A model generated the notes under the pieces. That model was not told the DNA's origin. It saw only the letters and a list, made by a program, of their open reading frames with translations, and made no database searches. A stretch of DNA of 64,000 nucleotides from Boesenbergia rotunda (lineage: Eukaryota > Streptophyta > Magnoliopsida > Zingiberales > Zingiberaceae). Shown piece by piece: positions 1 through 10,992 of this stretch (its first letter is position 1; each line of letters opens with the position of its first letter). The stretch is taken from contig JAGFNQ010007665.1 of the NCBI GenBank assembly GCA_024364735.1, positions 163,809-227,808 on the forward strand. The letters are read 5' to 3'. The translations under genes were made by a program, and so were the position numbers.

Positions 1-151
1 TTACTTGACCTTGTTCTTTGTCTTTGTTATTTTAACATCGCCGTTGATACTTACTCTTCGTTGATCTTCAAGTATTCCAAATTCGTTTCTGTACAGTCCT
101 CTGTTGGTTTCGTGTTCTGTAAAGTACCGTTTGTACGTGAGTACTTAGAAG
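1..151 (-). mobile_element. Partial G1 LTR (probable Ty3-type), left piece
   Basis: This stretch matches, in reverse complement, the part of the intact G1 solo LTR near 30595-30745. It continues beyond the left edge of the window. It is separated from its other piece (14986-16291) by insertion of S1, whose target duplication AGAAG lies at 147-151 and 14981-14985. There is no coding content. The Ty3 assignment rests only on the terminal TGTCACG of the family and is tentative. Confidence 0.75.
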
Positions 152-1080
152 TGTTGGAACCCGGATGGCTAGAGAGGGGGGGTGAATATAGCCAAACACT
201 TGGACTTTAGGCACTTATCGAATTCTGCACTCAAACTTATCAGTAGCACAGCGAAAGAATCAATGGAAACAAAGAAGTGCAGAAAACAAAAACAGAAAAC
301 GAAGGCAAACAAACACAACTAGCAAGATCGCTAACAAGGAGGGTTTACAAGGTTCGGGGATAACTTGCCCCTACTCCTTGGCGTGCCCTTAAGGTGGGCG
401 ATCCCTTGATCGTCGGCAGATCAAGCTCCGGTTAACACCGGATAGAAGACAACCTCCTTCTCAGTGGAGAAACCTCTCCACAGCGTTTCAATCACAGATA
501 TAGGTTTAAGCACAATGAAACACAAAGAAAGATCTTACTTAGCACTTAGCAAAGACAAGAACACAGCAAGCTCCCTCAGATCTCCACCCAGCGACGATCT
601 CACGCAAGAGCCTTCTCCTCGTGTCTTCTCGCTGTTGGACTCAGAGCTTCTTGTTCCTTCCTTCTAGCGCTCAAGTAATGAATGGTTGCTTCAAGATTGC
701 AGTAGCTTGCTCAAGGTGATGAAATTTCAGAACACGCAAGCAAGTTGTGGAGAACCTAAAGGCGCAGCAAGAACTCAATTCGCGAACTCGGCTTCAAAGA
801 AGCTTTCTTCCGCCCTTTTGTTTCTCCACTCAGCATCAGGTGACACCATCTCCAGCAGCCTCTAGCTGCTTCCCTGCCAACGCTAGCAACCACTGAGCTC
901 TCCCTAGACTTCCTGAGCCTCCCTCAGCCAAGCTTCAATCAACAGCTCCAGCCGTTGCAACCTGAGATGGAAAACGGACAAACCTGCTCCAAGGAAAGGC
1001 CACCGTTGACTCTCCTTGAGTGTTTGAATCCTTCCCTGTCACCTGCAGCTTAATCAGTGTGTTAGAGCAGTATATCACAC

Positions 1081-3335
1081 TGTTGGGACCGGGTGCATGT
1101 TGACATGGATACGGGTTCGTAATTTTAAAATTTAATTACGTGCAGCGGAAGGTTTAGCATAAATAATTTCTCAAATTATTTTAACCACGTATCTAGCATG
1201 CAACCTTATGTTGTGGAGACATGATCATACATTTAAAATTTTGCAGAAAGTAAACTAATTTACTTAATACCTCGCGTAACTCGTAGAAAGGGACGAGATC
1301 CAACCGTAGTGTCCCTTGGAAGCTCCGCTTCTATTCGCGTCCACGCCGAGTTTTCTTCGGGATGACTTCGCAAAGCCACGAGTTTCGTGCCGACAAGAAC
1401 TACTAGATTCTCCAAAGGCACGACAAGAATACGAAGAGAGAGATGGAAAACTAACCACCAAACGAAGAACGGAATCAAGATTCCGGGAGGAAAGAAGGAG
1501 TCGAGCCCGCTTCTTCTTCTTCTTCGGCTTCTTCTTGGTGGTGGAAGCTTACGGCAAAGGGGGAGGGCTCTAGGGCCGGCGACACTAGAAGAGGGAGAGG
1601 GAGTGAAGGAGAGGGAGAGAGGCTAGACAAGAATCCTTGATCTCTTAGATTAATTTCCAAGCCTTGCCTTGGTACCTTTATATAGTAGCCTCTTAATCGC
1701 CAAGTCTCCTCTTAACGGAATAAATTTTTCATAAGAAATTTATCTTATAAATTTTTCTATAAATTATTCCGTTATGCCAAGTTTTTATTATAACTTAATT
1801 TATAATAAAAACAACCATGTCTCCCCTTTTATTATGGAAAGAAATTTCTTTATATAAATTTCTTTATATAAATTTCTTTATCATGGTAAATCAATCCATT
1901 ATTGATTTTATAAAATAAAATAAACCATTCCAAGGTTTATTTTAATTTCCATGATAAATAAATCTCTTTATATAAATTTCTTTATATAAATTTCTTTATA
2001 CAAATTTCTTTATACAAATTTCTTTATCCATAATTTTATAAAACAAACCACGCGCGGTTTATTTTATAATTTTGAACCAAACAATTTGGTTCTTCCCTCT
2101 TATTGTGGCCGGCCAAACAAAGAGGGTGGGGACCCTCTTTGGCCAACCAAACCTAAGCCACGATCTCACGAATTAAACTCATTTAATTCGTTCAATAAGT
2201 CTTCAAAAGACTTAGCCATTTTATGCTTCCGATGCATCTCTGAAAAATTTAGATTCGACTTATCTCTCTTGATTGGAAAATCCAATTTTTAACTCGTTTT
2301 AAATCCCTCGGACTACTCGTAGTGCGTGTGACTAAATAGGCTTTCGATTTATGTTGGTCATCTATAATTAACCAATTATAGAACGATCATGAGTGGCACC
2401 TAGTAGTACATCATGATCCTCAATTAATCAAAAGATCAACGGTTGACCTCAGAAATAATTCTGAAACCGTTCAGCAGCTATAATGAGTCGTGCCCCATTC
2501 CCTTCACCATCTTATACCCACTTGGTTCAGGACACGGTCTATGTGTGTCAGTCCCCACTAGGCTGACTACGTCACACCTAGCCCAAGCAATATCTTTCTC
2601 GTCCAACGGATTCTAATTACTCTCATGTTTCTTAGAGATTCATACTCTGAACATGTCATGCTCTGGCCAGAGACTTCGAGTAACAATCCGACGATAGGCC
2701 TTAGGTATACATCCCCTCGCAAGGAGTGGTGAATCCTTTGTAGGCTGTTCAAACATCTTCGGACACTTCAGCTTATACCCAACCATCCTGGGTCCACACC
2801 TCCTTGGAGATGCTTGCTTAAGATGTCAAAGTATAAGTCTTCATGACCAAGATGACTTGAACACCGCAAGTCAAAGAAACATCGCACTTAAGCTGCAGTA
2901 AGAACTTTATTGACATATCTATATGTAGATTACCATATGAAGTCTTACAGCTAGTCACTCCAATGAACTAGTTCCCTTAACTAGTATTCATGTTTATCTC
3001 CGGACATCCCAATGTCACCAGCCAGTGAGAATCAGCTGATTAGAGAATAACCCATGCTAGTCTCAATAGAATTGATAGTGTCCGTATTTATCAATTCATC
3101 GACTAGGGACAATTTCAATACTTCACAATTGCACATGTAGAGATAATCACTAGTTGTGAATTCATCACAAATTCTCTCATGCTGTGAATTGTATTGCGGA
3201 CATTCAGTAAATGAGTTTAAGATCTCAATCAAATACATGAACATGTTTACTCAAATAGTGAATATTCATTTATTAAAGTAAATGATTACAATCATAAGGC
3301 GATTGCCTTAGGACACTTCTCTCATATTACTAACA
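1081..3335 (-). mobile_element. Solo LTR of Copia family C2 nested in the S1 3' LTR
   Basis: It starts TGTTGGGACC and ends ATTACTAACA. It is flanked by CACAC (1076-1080) and CACAT (3336-3340), a 5-bp duplication with one mismatch, and the uninterrupted site is present in the other S1 LTR near 13690. Its sequence matches the LTRs at 16292-18581, 39311-43802 and 49081-51572. There are no internal sequences, so it is a solo LTR left by LTR-LTR recombination. Short reading frames inside are not genes. Confidence 0.92.
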
Positions 3336-3419
3336 CACATAGCAAATCATATATCAGATGTTAAGCGCAGAGAATCGGATATGTACAGACGCGATCAGAG
3401 TGTCTGACAGTGCATTTTG

Positions 3420-3960
3420 AATTAAAGTGATTGGTCACCGGACCGATCAGAGAGTCTCCTGATCGGTCAGGCTGGGTCCAGACCGATCAAGCTCCGTCCT
3501 GATCGGTCCTCAACGCTCAATTAGAAATCACGATTTCTTTGGGACTCTCCTGGATCGATCACCAGACCGATCCACCCCTTTATCGGTCGATTTCTGATCT
3601 TCGTAATCCAAACCTCCTGATCGGTCACCAGACCGATCAGGGAGCCTCCTGATCGGTCACCAGACCGATCAGGTCATAATCAGACAGATCAGGCTCCGTC
3701 CTGATCGATCATTAAGAGGAACCCGCGACGCTGGATCGTTCTCCAGAACGATCTGGACAGTGATCCTGATCGGTCACCAGACCGATCAGGAGCAGATCAG
3801 CAAGGGAACTCAACCTCACTGTTTGCTCCCTGATCGGTCACTAGACCGATCAGGAGCAAAGCAATGGGTGTAACACATACTCCCTGATCGGTCACCAGAC
3901 CGATCAGTCATCGCTGGATCGGTCACCAGACCGATCCAGGGGCTCTAACCTAGCCCTCCA
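3420..3960. repeat. Array of GATCGGTC-N4-GACCGATC palindromes in S1 LTR
   Basis: About ten copies of an 8-bp inverted repeat with a 4-base centre, usually ACCA, are spaced roughly 30-60 bp apart. One copy has GATCGTTC and GAACGATC arms, so both arms changed together and the symmetry is kept. The same array is at 13780-14450 in the other LTR, and a third, with different centres, lies upstream of the envelope-like frame (7020-7465). The array lies in U3, upstream of the TATA-like site, so a regulatory role is plausible. Confidence 0.85.
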
Positions 3961-4400
3961 AGCTAGGGTTTCATCCACCTTAGCGCTCCAAGCTAAGGAT
4001 TTTTCACCTAACCCTCCAAGTTGGGAATTTGCACCTAACCCTCCAAGTTAGGACTTTTCACCTAGCCCTCCAAGCTAGGACTTTTCACCCAACTCTTCCG
4101 GATTAGGACTTTTCCAAACCTAGCCTTCCAAGCTAAGACCTGATCCTCCAAGCCAGGACTTTTTCACCTAACTCTCCAAGTTGGGACTTTTCACCTAACC
4201 CTCCAAGTTAGGACTTTTCACCTAGCCCTCCAAACTAGGACTTTTCACCTAGCCCTCCAAGCTAGGACTTTTCACCCAACCCTTCCGAATTAGGACTTTT
4301 CAATACCTAGCCCTCCAAGCTAGGATTTTCCACACCTAACCCTCCAGGTTAGGATTTTCCAATACCTAGCCCTCCAAACTAAGATTTCCCATACCCTGCC
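3945..4400. repeat. Tandem array of about 30-bp hairpin units at the 5' edge of S1 U3
   Basis: Units have the form CCTAGC-CCTCCAA-GCTAGG followed by ACTTTTCA. Many units carry CCTAAC...GTTAGG instead, a paired change that preserves the stem. The array is repeated at 14455-14880. In sense orientation it begins shortly inside the LTR. Confidence 0.85.
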
Positions 4401-4498
4401 TGATCGATCAGGACTTAATCATAATCATCATAATCATCAACCTAAACTAAAATCGGTGTCAACACCAAAACAACAATCAGGGTCAGACTGCATCAACA

Positions 4499-4700
4499 AT
4501 CTCCCCCTTTTTGTTGTTTGACAATCCGATTTTAAGTTTAGGGATTCTCAATCAATTTCTCAACTTTCAGAATCATAGGGGAATCAAGATCCTCCCCCTA
4601 CAATATAATCATCCTAAACTTAACCATCCAACACTCTCCCCCTTTGTCGAACATCGAAAAAGGTCTAGAGGGGCTGTTAAGTTTAACCATACTCCCCCTC
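4499..4700 (-). promoter_or_regulatory. Polypurine tract and extra PPT-like tracts of S1
   Basis: On the minus strand the purine run AAAAAGGGGGAGATT abuts the 3' LTR (4499-4515) and is the expected plus-strand primer. Three further G5-rich purine tracts occur within 200 bases, near 4592-4600, 4634-4644 and 4691-4699. S3 shows the same arrangement. Confidence 0.75.
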
Positions 4701-5302
4701 AATCCTAGGGGTATCCCAAAATAATAAAGATTTGATTGTAATTCTGGAACACATATGACATCATGTGAAAAGATAGATCAAGATATAGCATTCACATGCA
4801 GCATATGAACATGGCATCATAAGCATAATCATGGCAATGTAGCAAACATGCAGATAATACCCATGTAAACAGCATAGCATCAACAATAAACATACTAAAG
4901 TAGGATAAACATGTGAGGTAAAGTCAGAGAAGTCAAGGCATAACACATGCATCAAAGTCAAAATACGTGCGGCTCAAGGCCACAACTGACAAGTCTTAGG
5001 GCATACAACCCGAAAGTCACACAAATCAAACAGTCAAGTACACAGATCACAAGGAGAGGCAACGGACATCCAAGCTCAACTGTCAGCGGGGGGATCGTCA
5101 TCCTGCATGAGATCATCCATCGTAGCATCACCAGATCCTGGTGCAGCACTGCCTGAAGGGGGATCCCCTGAAAATGTATGGCGGCGCCACTCTGCGTACC
5201 AAGTCTGCTGCAATGTCTGGACCCCAGAGACAGTGGATTCCACGCCGTCAATCTGCGATCAATGGATCAGAACTGTGATCGGACCACCTCGCGGTAAATC
5301 TC
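4701..5302 (-). other. S1 3' region between the polypurine tracts and the envelope-like frame
   Basis: No supported gene. The part near 5107-5302 probably contains the decayed C-terminal tail of the envelope-like frame, since it follows the second conserved block without clear homology break. The rest (4701-5100) is non-coding. Confidence 0.5.
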
Positions 5303-6758
5303 TCACAACTGAAAATCATGCTGGACGGTCTGGTCCATCTCTGAAATCTGCCAGCGCAGATCCGGCTCGGGCTCATCGTAGTAATCAGCAGCAGGAGGAG
5401 CCTCATGAGGTGCAGCTGCCTCGGGTGGTGCCTGAAAATGTGGTGCTCCGCCAGGTAGCTCACCGAGTCCTCTCCCATCCTTCCAAACCAAGGCCCCATC
5501 GCGGTCCCGTAAGATGATGTCGGACTTGGCAAATGCCCGCTGGCCAAGTCTGTAATCCTGTTGGACCATGGGGACTGTCCTGCCTTTGGTGACATCAACA
5601 CCGACTGACATAAGTCAATCGGTGATGACGTGACCAAATGGCATGTAGACCGTGCGACGGCTCGGCTCACGATAGGATAAGATGGACTGAAAGATGCTCT
5701 CCATGATATCGAAGCCCATCAGGCGGTGCATGCCGTAGAGCATAAGGCAATGGTAGGGTCAAATCTCAGCTAAGGGCTTGGAAGTGATTGGAAGAATACA
5801 GTTTGTGATAATCTTGAATAAGAAGTATTCAACAGGAGACAAACGTAGAGCTGCAAAGGTCGGAAAATCAGGACCCAACTCATCTAGACCGGCTGGGCGG
5901 GGATGACCAAAGAAGTGCTGATAAATGCCTTTGGGAGTAACATCCGCAAAAGGGGTCAATAGAGGATCAGGAAGCTCGGGATAAATCGAATATAGGTTGG
6001 ATGATCGTCGACCACCCAGATATTCAGCTAGAATCTCGTAAGAAAAGTCAAGGTTCCTCTTGGCGACTCGAGTGGTGAACTCGAAGCCCCCCTGAGGTCC
6101 CTGCTGAAGATTGTTGTAAAATTCGGAGACAAGGTCATAATTGATAGGTCTTTCCAGAGAGAGGAGAAAACCAAGGTTGTAAAACATGACTATCTCCATG
6201 ACCGACGGACAATGTTCAGTCAGAAAAGGAACATCTATCGATCGGCAGGGTAACAATTTGAAGGTCCTTGATTGGAAAGCCTGCTCACAGGCGGCATTTG
6301 GAAAATGAGAGCTCGAGGAAGGCTGAGGCCTTCTGGAGGGCGCAGATGATGAAGGGGCTTTCCCCTTCGCGCTGCCCGCTACGGCTTCTTTACCCTTAGA
6401 AGATTTTCTAAAGATTGGAATAGGTCATGACAACGGATTTGATCAAGAGGAGTAAATCGAATCATGATATAGGTTAAGGTTTGATCAAAATATAGGATGT
6501 AATCAACGACCCAATCAGAGAACATAGGATAAAACATTTGATCAAAAAGAAGGACAATAATGAAATGAAAGAGAGATTTGGTCATGGATAACATAATCAT
6601 AAGGTTAAACATTTGATCAAGAAGGTCCCGGCCAAAACAAAGGTCACGGCCAACACAATGGTCACGGCACAACACACCAAAACATGGTTAGCTTCAAATA
6701 TAAACACTATAGACTGATTTGTAAGGAAAACTGAGACAAAAGCTTACTTAGGTGCCAT
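5303..6758 (-). pseudogene. Envelope-like third ORF of S1, predicted two exons, broken
   Basis: This frame lies 3' of pol, where Sireviruses carry an envelope-like ORF. A short exon starts at ATG 6758 (ATGGCACCTAA). A donor GTAAGC at 6747 and an acceptor CTTTAG ending at 6408 would splice it in frame to MAPKKSSKGKEAV, a Lys/Ser-rich N-terminus. The following domain has the motif EFYNNL and, near its end, CILPITS; the S2 frame has EFYNNL and CVLPITT in the same order. This recalls the 'putative plant transposon protein' type domain found near plant retroelements (from memory, unverified). Two in-frame TGA codons, near 5756 and 5612, interrupt it. A Pro/Ala/Glu-rich tail follows. I see no signal peptide or convincing membrane segment, so 'envelope-like' describes position, not function. 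Confidence 0.6.
6408..6747 (-). other. Predicted intron in the S1 envelope-like frame
   Basis: GTAAGC donor and CTTTAG acceptor, 340 nt, phase 2 (two bases of a Lys codon before it, one after). Splicing removes stops and gives a continuous frame into the conserved domain. S2 has an intron at the equivalent place and in the same phase. Confidence 0.6.
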
Positions 6759-7019
6759 TGACGAACTTCTTGAAGTCTGGAAGGGAAAAAGGCTTGTGCA
6801 GGAGAAGCTTTCGGGGCAAGAGATGATCGCAAAGCCCTTCAGTGAGAGAGAAAACCGCAGGAAGATGACAGAGCTCGTAAGAACCCTCTTAGAACTGCAC
6901 GCGCGCACTCGCAAGAGGAAGACGAAGGCACTGGGAAAGCTCTCGCACACACACTGAAGGTCGCGTAAGTGGGAGGTTTCGGTGCTAGGGTTTGGCAATG
7001 AGAGGTTTCGAAGAAGTTA

Positions 7020-7465
7020 ATCGGTTGGTGGATCGGTCCACCAACCAGACTTTAATGCATTTGAACGGATCACCATTCGATCTGATAGCGCCCAGATCGA
7101 TCAGGCTATAGCCTGATCGGACTGACCTGGGCCTGATCGGTCGGGTGACCGATCAGGCGCGCTCCTGATCGGTCGGGTGACCGATCAGGCGCGCTCCTGA
7201 TCGATCGACTGATTGATCAGGACACGAACAGTGGGGTTCGGAGGAAAACCTGTGACCCCCCTGATCGGTCTGTGGACCGATCACCATAGGGTGCCAGATC
7301 GGTCCGGGGACCGATCCAGGCTAGGCCAGAATTAAGAAATCTCATGAAGTTCCTGTGATCCCACTGATCGGTCTGTGGACCAATCGTTACAGGATGAAGG
7401 CAAATCGGTCCGGGGACCGATCAGCCCTACTCCTGATCGGTCCAGTGACCGATCAGGGTTCCTGA
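7020..7465 (-). promoter_or_regulatory. Palindrome cluster upstream of S1 envelope-like frame
   Basis: Roughly eight GATCGGTC/GACCGATC inverted repeats lie 260-700 bp upstream of the predicted ATG. Their centres (GGGT, TGTG, CGGG, CAGT) differ from those in the LTR (ACCA), while the arms are kept. Between the cluster and the ATG lies a pyrimidine-rich, leader-like stretch with AAACCCTAG near 6985. No clear TATA box is seen; GCATTAAAG near 7048 is weak. Confidence 0.55.
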
Positions 7466-7985
7466 TACTTCCAGGTACGATCTGAAACTTTCAGTTTCAG
7501 ATTCTCACACGATTTTCAAAGGGATATGGTGAAGGATATCGATCTTGGAAGCTGTCCCTCGTCTATAATTGATCCCCAACCAAGGATCAAAGGTCCTTAG
7601 GGTTTGAACAAGTCACTTTGCTCCACCCAAGTGAAGTCAAACTCAAACAACAATCATTCAAACAAGTTGTGCCAAATCCAAGTTTCCAATCAAGTTTCCT
7701 TGATTGGAATGTCTAAGTATGATCATGGAGCCAAATACACATATGTTATGCATTGGATTTCCCCATACTTGATCACCAAAGTGATTATTATCTCGTCAAC
7801 TTAATTTCTCATGGGATGCAATGACATTTTGAGAATTTGAGTTGATCCTAACATCTCACCCCATATCTAGCAAACAAAAATATTTTGTTGAACCTTATAG
7901 TTTGTGTGAGATGTCCCCAAAGTTACCCAATTGTTTCCCAACAATTTCGAAATAATCATGAAGGGTTTTGAATTCATTTTGAAAT
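7466..7985 (-). other. Non-coding S1 sequence between pol and the palindrome cluster
   Basis: About 520 bases of AT-rich DNA following the TGA stop of the RT-RNase H frame. I see no supported gene or repeat in it. Confidence 0.6.
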
Positions 7986-9660
7986 TCATGAAGCACGACA
8001 CATTCCCAACTCCCATTTTAAAAAACTAAACTCATTTTCGGGGAGTGGCTTAGTGAAAATGTCAGCGAGGTTTGATTTGGACTCTACATGTGAGAGTACA
8101 ATATCTCCCCTAGCCACATGATCTCTAATGAAGTGGTGACGCACTTCAATATGTTTGGTCCTAGAATGATGGACTGGATTTTTGGTTAGGTTAATTGTGC
8201 TAATGTTATCACATAACACTTGCACACCCTTGTAACTTAATCCATAATCCTCTAAAGTATGTATCATCCACAACAACTGTGATACGCTCTCTCCCATAGC
8301 GATATACTCTGCCTCGGTTGTGGAGAGAGCAACACAATGTTGCTTCCGACTTGACCAACTTACTAAGGATGAACCTAAGAATTGGCAGCCCCCACTTGTG
8401 CTTTTCTGGTCCAGCTTACATCCAGCATAGTCGGAATCCGTATAGCCAATTAAATCAAATGTTTCTGTACGGGGGTACCAAAGACCGACTCCTATTGTGC
8501 CTTTAAGATATCTCAAAATTCGCTTAACAACGATTAAATGAGATTCCTTGGCACAGACTTGATACCTTGCGCACATACCCACAGCGAAAAGAATATCAGG
8601 TCGACTAGCTGTGAGGTATAGCAAACTCCCTATCATGCTTCGATATTGAGTCAAATCAATGGGTTTACCACTCTCATCATTATCTAATCTTGTATTTGTA
8701 GCCATGGGAGTGGTTACCTCTTTTGAATCACTCATATTGAATTTTCGAAGCATTTCTTGTGTGTATTTTGATTGGTGCACATGGATACCATCGCGAGTTT
8801 GCTTGATTTCAAGTCCAAGGAAGAAAGTCAACTCTCCCACTAGACTCATTTCAAACTCACTTTCCATGTGTCCAATGAATTCATTTAAATAGCCCTTGTT
8901 GTTCGAGCCACAAATTATGTCATTGACATATACTTGGGCTACAAAAATATTGTCACCATCTCTCTGTAGAAATAGTGTAGGGTCTATTTGGCATCTTACA
9001 AAGCCTTTTTCAATCAGAAAAGTTAACAACCGCTCGTACCAAGCTCGGGGTGCTTGTTTAAGATCATAAAGTACCTTTTTGAGCTTGAACACATGGTTTG
9101 GAAATTCGGAACTCTCAAACCCCGGAGGTTGTTCGACATATACCTCTTCCCTAATCAAACCATTTAGAAAAGTCGATTTGACGTCCATTTGATATAATTT
9201 GAAACCACGATGTGCTGCAAATGCTAGCATCAATCGGATGGATTCTAATCGTGCCACGGGAGCATAGGTCTCATCATAATCAAGGCCTTCAACTTGACTG
9301 TAGCCCTTGGCTATTAAGCGTGCCTTGTTTCTAATGATTTCTCCCTTATGGTTCAATTTGTTCTTGAAGACCCATTTAGTTCCAATGATGGTGGTCTTCT
9401 TAGGTCTAGGGACTAAGTCCCAAACTTGACTTCTTTCGAATTGACCTAGTTCATCTTGCATTGCAATGATCCAATCGAGATCATTTAATGCTTCATCAAT
9501 TTTTCTAGGCTCAATTTCGGAAATTAGAGCAACTTCATTAGCCTCATTCCGAAAGAATGATCTAGTCCTAACCCCATGATGGATGTCTCCAACAATTTGG
9601 TCTTGGGGATGACTAGAGGCTAATCTAGTTTGCCTAGGTGTTGGTGGTGCTTCTTGAATA
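7986..9660 (-). pseudogene. S1 pol, 3' part: integrase C-terminal hinge, reverse transcriptase, RNase H
   Basis: The frame is open from the TAA at 9661-9663 to the TGA after CRAS at about 7983. The hinge (DQIVGDIHHGVRTRS) leads into the Copia RT domain: WVFKNKLNHKGEI, the finger/palm motif LYQMDVKSTFLNG, then the active-site box, then RNase H with YTDSDYAG, STTEAEYIA and LADIFTKPLP, all as expected. The active-site box reads YVND instead of YVDD (8919-8930): the first catalytic Asp codon GAT is AAT. RT activity is therefore expected to be lost, although the 491-residue frame is otherwise intact. It is in the same frame as the upstream integrase piece, separated by a single TAA, probably from CAA. 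Confidence 0.9.
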
Positions 9661-9662
9661 GG

Positions 9663-10989
9663 TTAACTAGACATAAGCTCAGCCTCAGGATCCGACTGAT
9701 CAATGGGTTGTCTAGGCTCACCGTCATCGGATTCATCACCATCAACAAAATTTGGACTCTCATTCAAACTTAGTCTCCTAAGTTCGAATTGGACTTCATC
9801 TTCTGGTTGACCATTGACTTTTGGAATTTCTTCAAAGACAACATCAGAAGACTCTTCAATTAATCTGGACTTCTTGTTGTAGACTCGGTAGGCTTTGCTA
9901 ACGAGGGAATACCCAACTAGTATCCCTTCATCAGCCTTTGCCGTGAACTTTCCAAGGTGGTCCTTGGTGTTTAGGATGAATACCTTACAACCAAACACCC
10001 TAAGGTGTTTAACCGTAGGTGGTTTCCCAAACCAAAGTTCGTGCAACCTCTTGTAGAACACGATTCTTCCTCTCTACAACACCATTTTGTTGTGGTGTTC
10101 TAGGAGTAGAGAACTCATGTCTATAACCTCTATCTTGACAAAATTCTAAAAACCGTTGGTTTTGAAATTCACCTCTATGATCACTTCTAATTGTCTTAAT
10201 TGTTGATGATTTTTCATTTTCAACTCTTCTACAAAAAGAAATGAAAACATCTAAGGTTTGGTCCTTATATTTTAAAAAGTAGGTCCATGTATATCTAGTG
10301 AAATCATCAATGATCACAAAATAATATCTACTTCCATTCAATGATATGATAGTACTACAATCAAATAGATCTATGTGAAGTAAATCTAAAGCTATAGAAG
10401 TACTTACAGTGCTTTTACCTTTATGTGCAGATTTCGTTTGCTTACCCATTTGACATGCATCACAAAGTTTGTCCTTTTCATACTTGATGCTTGGTAAGCC
10501 ACGAACTAATCCCTTGTTGGCCAACTTCCGGATGTTCTTCATGTTCACATGTGCAAGTCTCCGGTGCCAAAGGGTGGACTCTTCGTCTTTTGACATGAAA
10601 CACTTAGCAAAAGTATTAGTAGCACTTTTAAATGAAACTTGATAAATATTGTCTACTCTTGCTCCTACTAGTACCGTGTCCAAGGTGTCATGTTGTCTAA
10701 CTAGACATTGACTTGGTTGAAAATCAATTGTGTAACCCGTGTCACACAATTGACTGACACTTAGGAGATTAAATGTCATCCCCTTGACTAGAAGGACATT
10801 TGAAATTCTAAGACATTCAGATATTTGAATGTCTCCTATTCCTATGACCTTAAGACTACCATTGTTACCAAATGAAACATTACCTCTACTTTTCTTGTGA
10901 AGTGTGGTAAACAATGATCTATCCCCGGTCATGTGTTTGGAGCATCCACTATCAACGAACCAAGTTGATAGATGCTCCCCCTCAATCAT
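9663..10989 (-). pseudogene. S1 pol, 5' part: protease, pre-integrase zinc finger, integrase core (deleted)
   Basis: The protease motif is WFVDSGCSKHMTGD, with the DSG form usual in Copia. Next come the HH-CC finger (HRRLAHVNMKN, then CDACQMGK) and the integrase core with HIDLFD, IRSDHRGEF and NGVVERKNR giving D, D and E. The second box has Arg where Copia integrases usually have Gly. Near 10020-10060 the frame shifts: EVARTL is fused almost directly to ELWFGKPPTVKHLRVFGCK, so an estimated 40 or so residues are missing, with a short shared sequence at the join. The second half ends at a TAA at 9661-9663. Confidence 0.88.
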
Positions 10990-10992
10990 AAC

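Larger units (their letters stand above)
152..4498 (-). repeat. S1 3' LTR, interrupted by a C2 solo LTR
   Basis: It is a direct repeat of 12752-14980. After removal of the 2255-bp C2 solo LTR and its 5-bp duplication about 2087 bp remain, against 2229 bp in the other LTR, so the two differ by indels, mainly in the palindrome array. In sense order (high to low coordinate) it holds a tandem hairpin array, a palindrome array, a weak TATA-like TGATATATGA near 3344-3358, and the transcribed part. Confidence 0.88.

Noticed and set aside
3420..3960. Regularly spaced palindromic repeats resembling a CRISPR array
   Set aside because: The sequence is a plant LTR, spacers are short and related, and the array is duplicated in the partner LTR.
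5303..6758. True viral-type envelope glycoprotein
   Set aside because: No signal peptide, convincing transmembrane segment, or cleavage motif is visible; the name is kept only for genomic position.
7983..7986. SIRE1-style stop-codon readthrough from pol into the envelope-like ORF
   Set aside because: The pol stop is TGA, not the TAG of SIRE1, and the third ORF begins about 1.2 kb downstream with its own predicted start.
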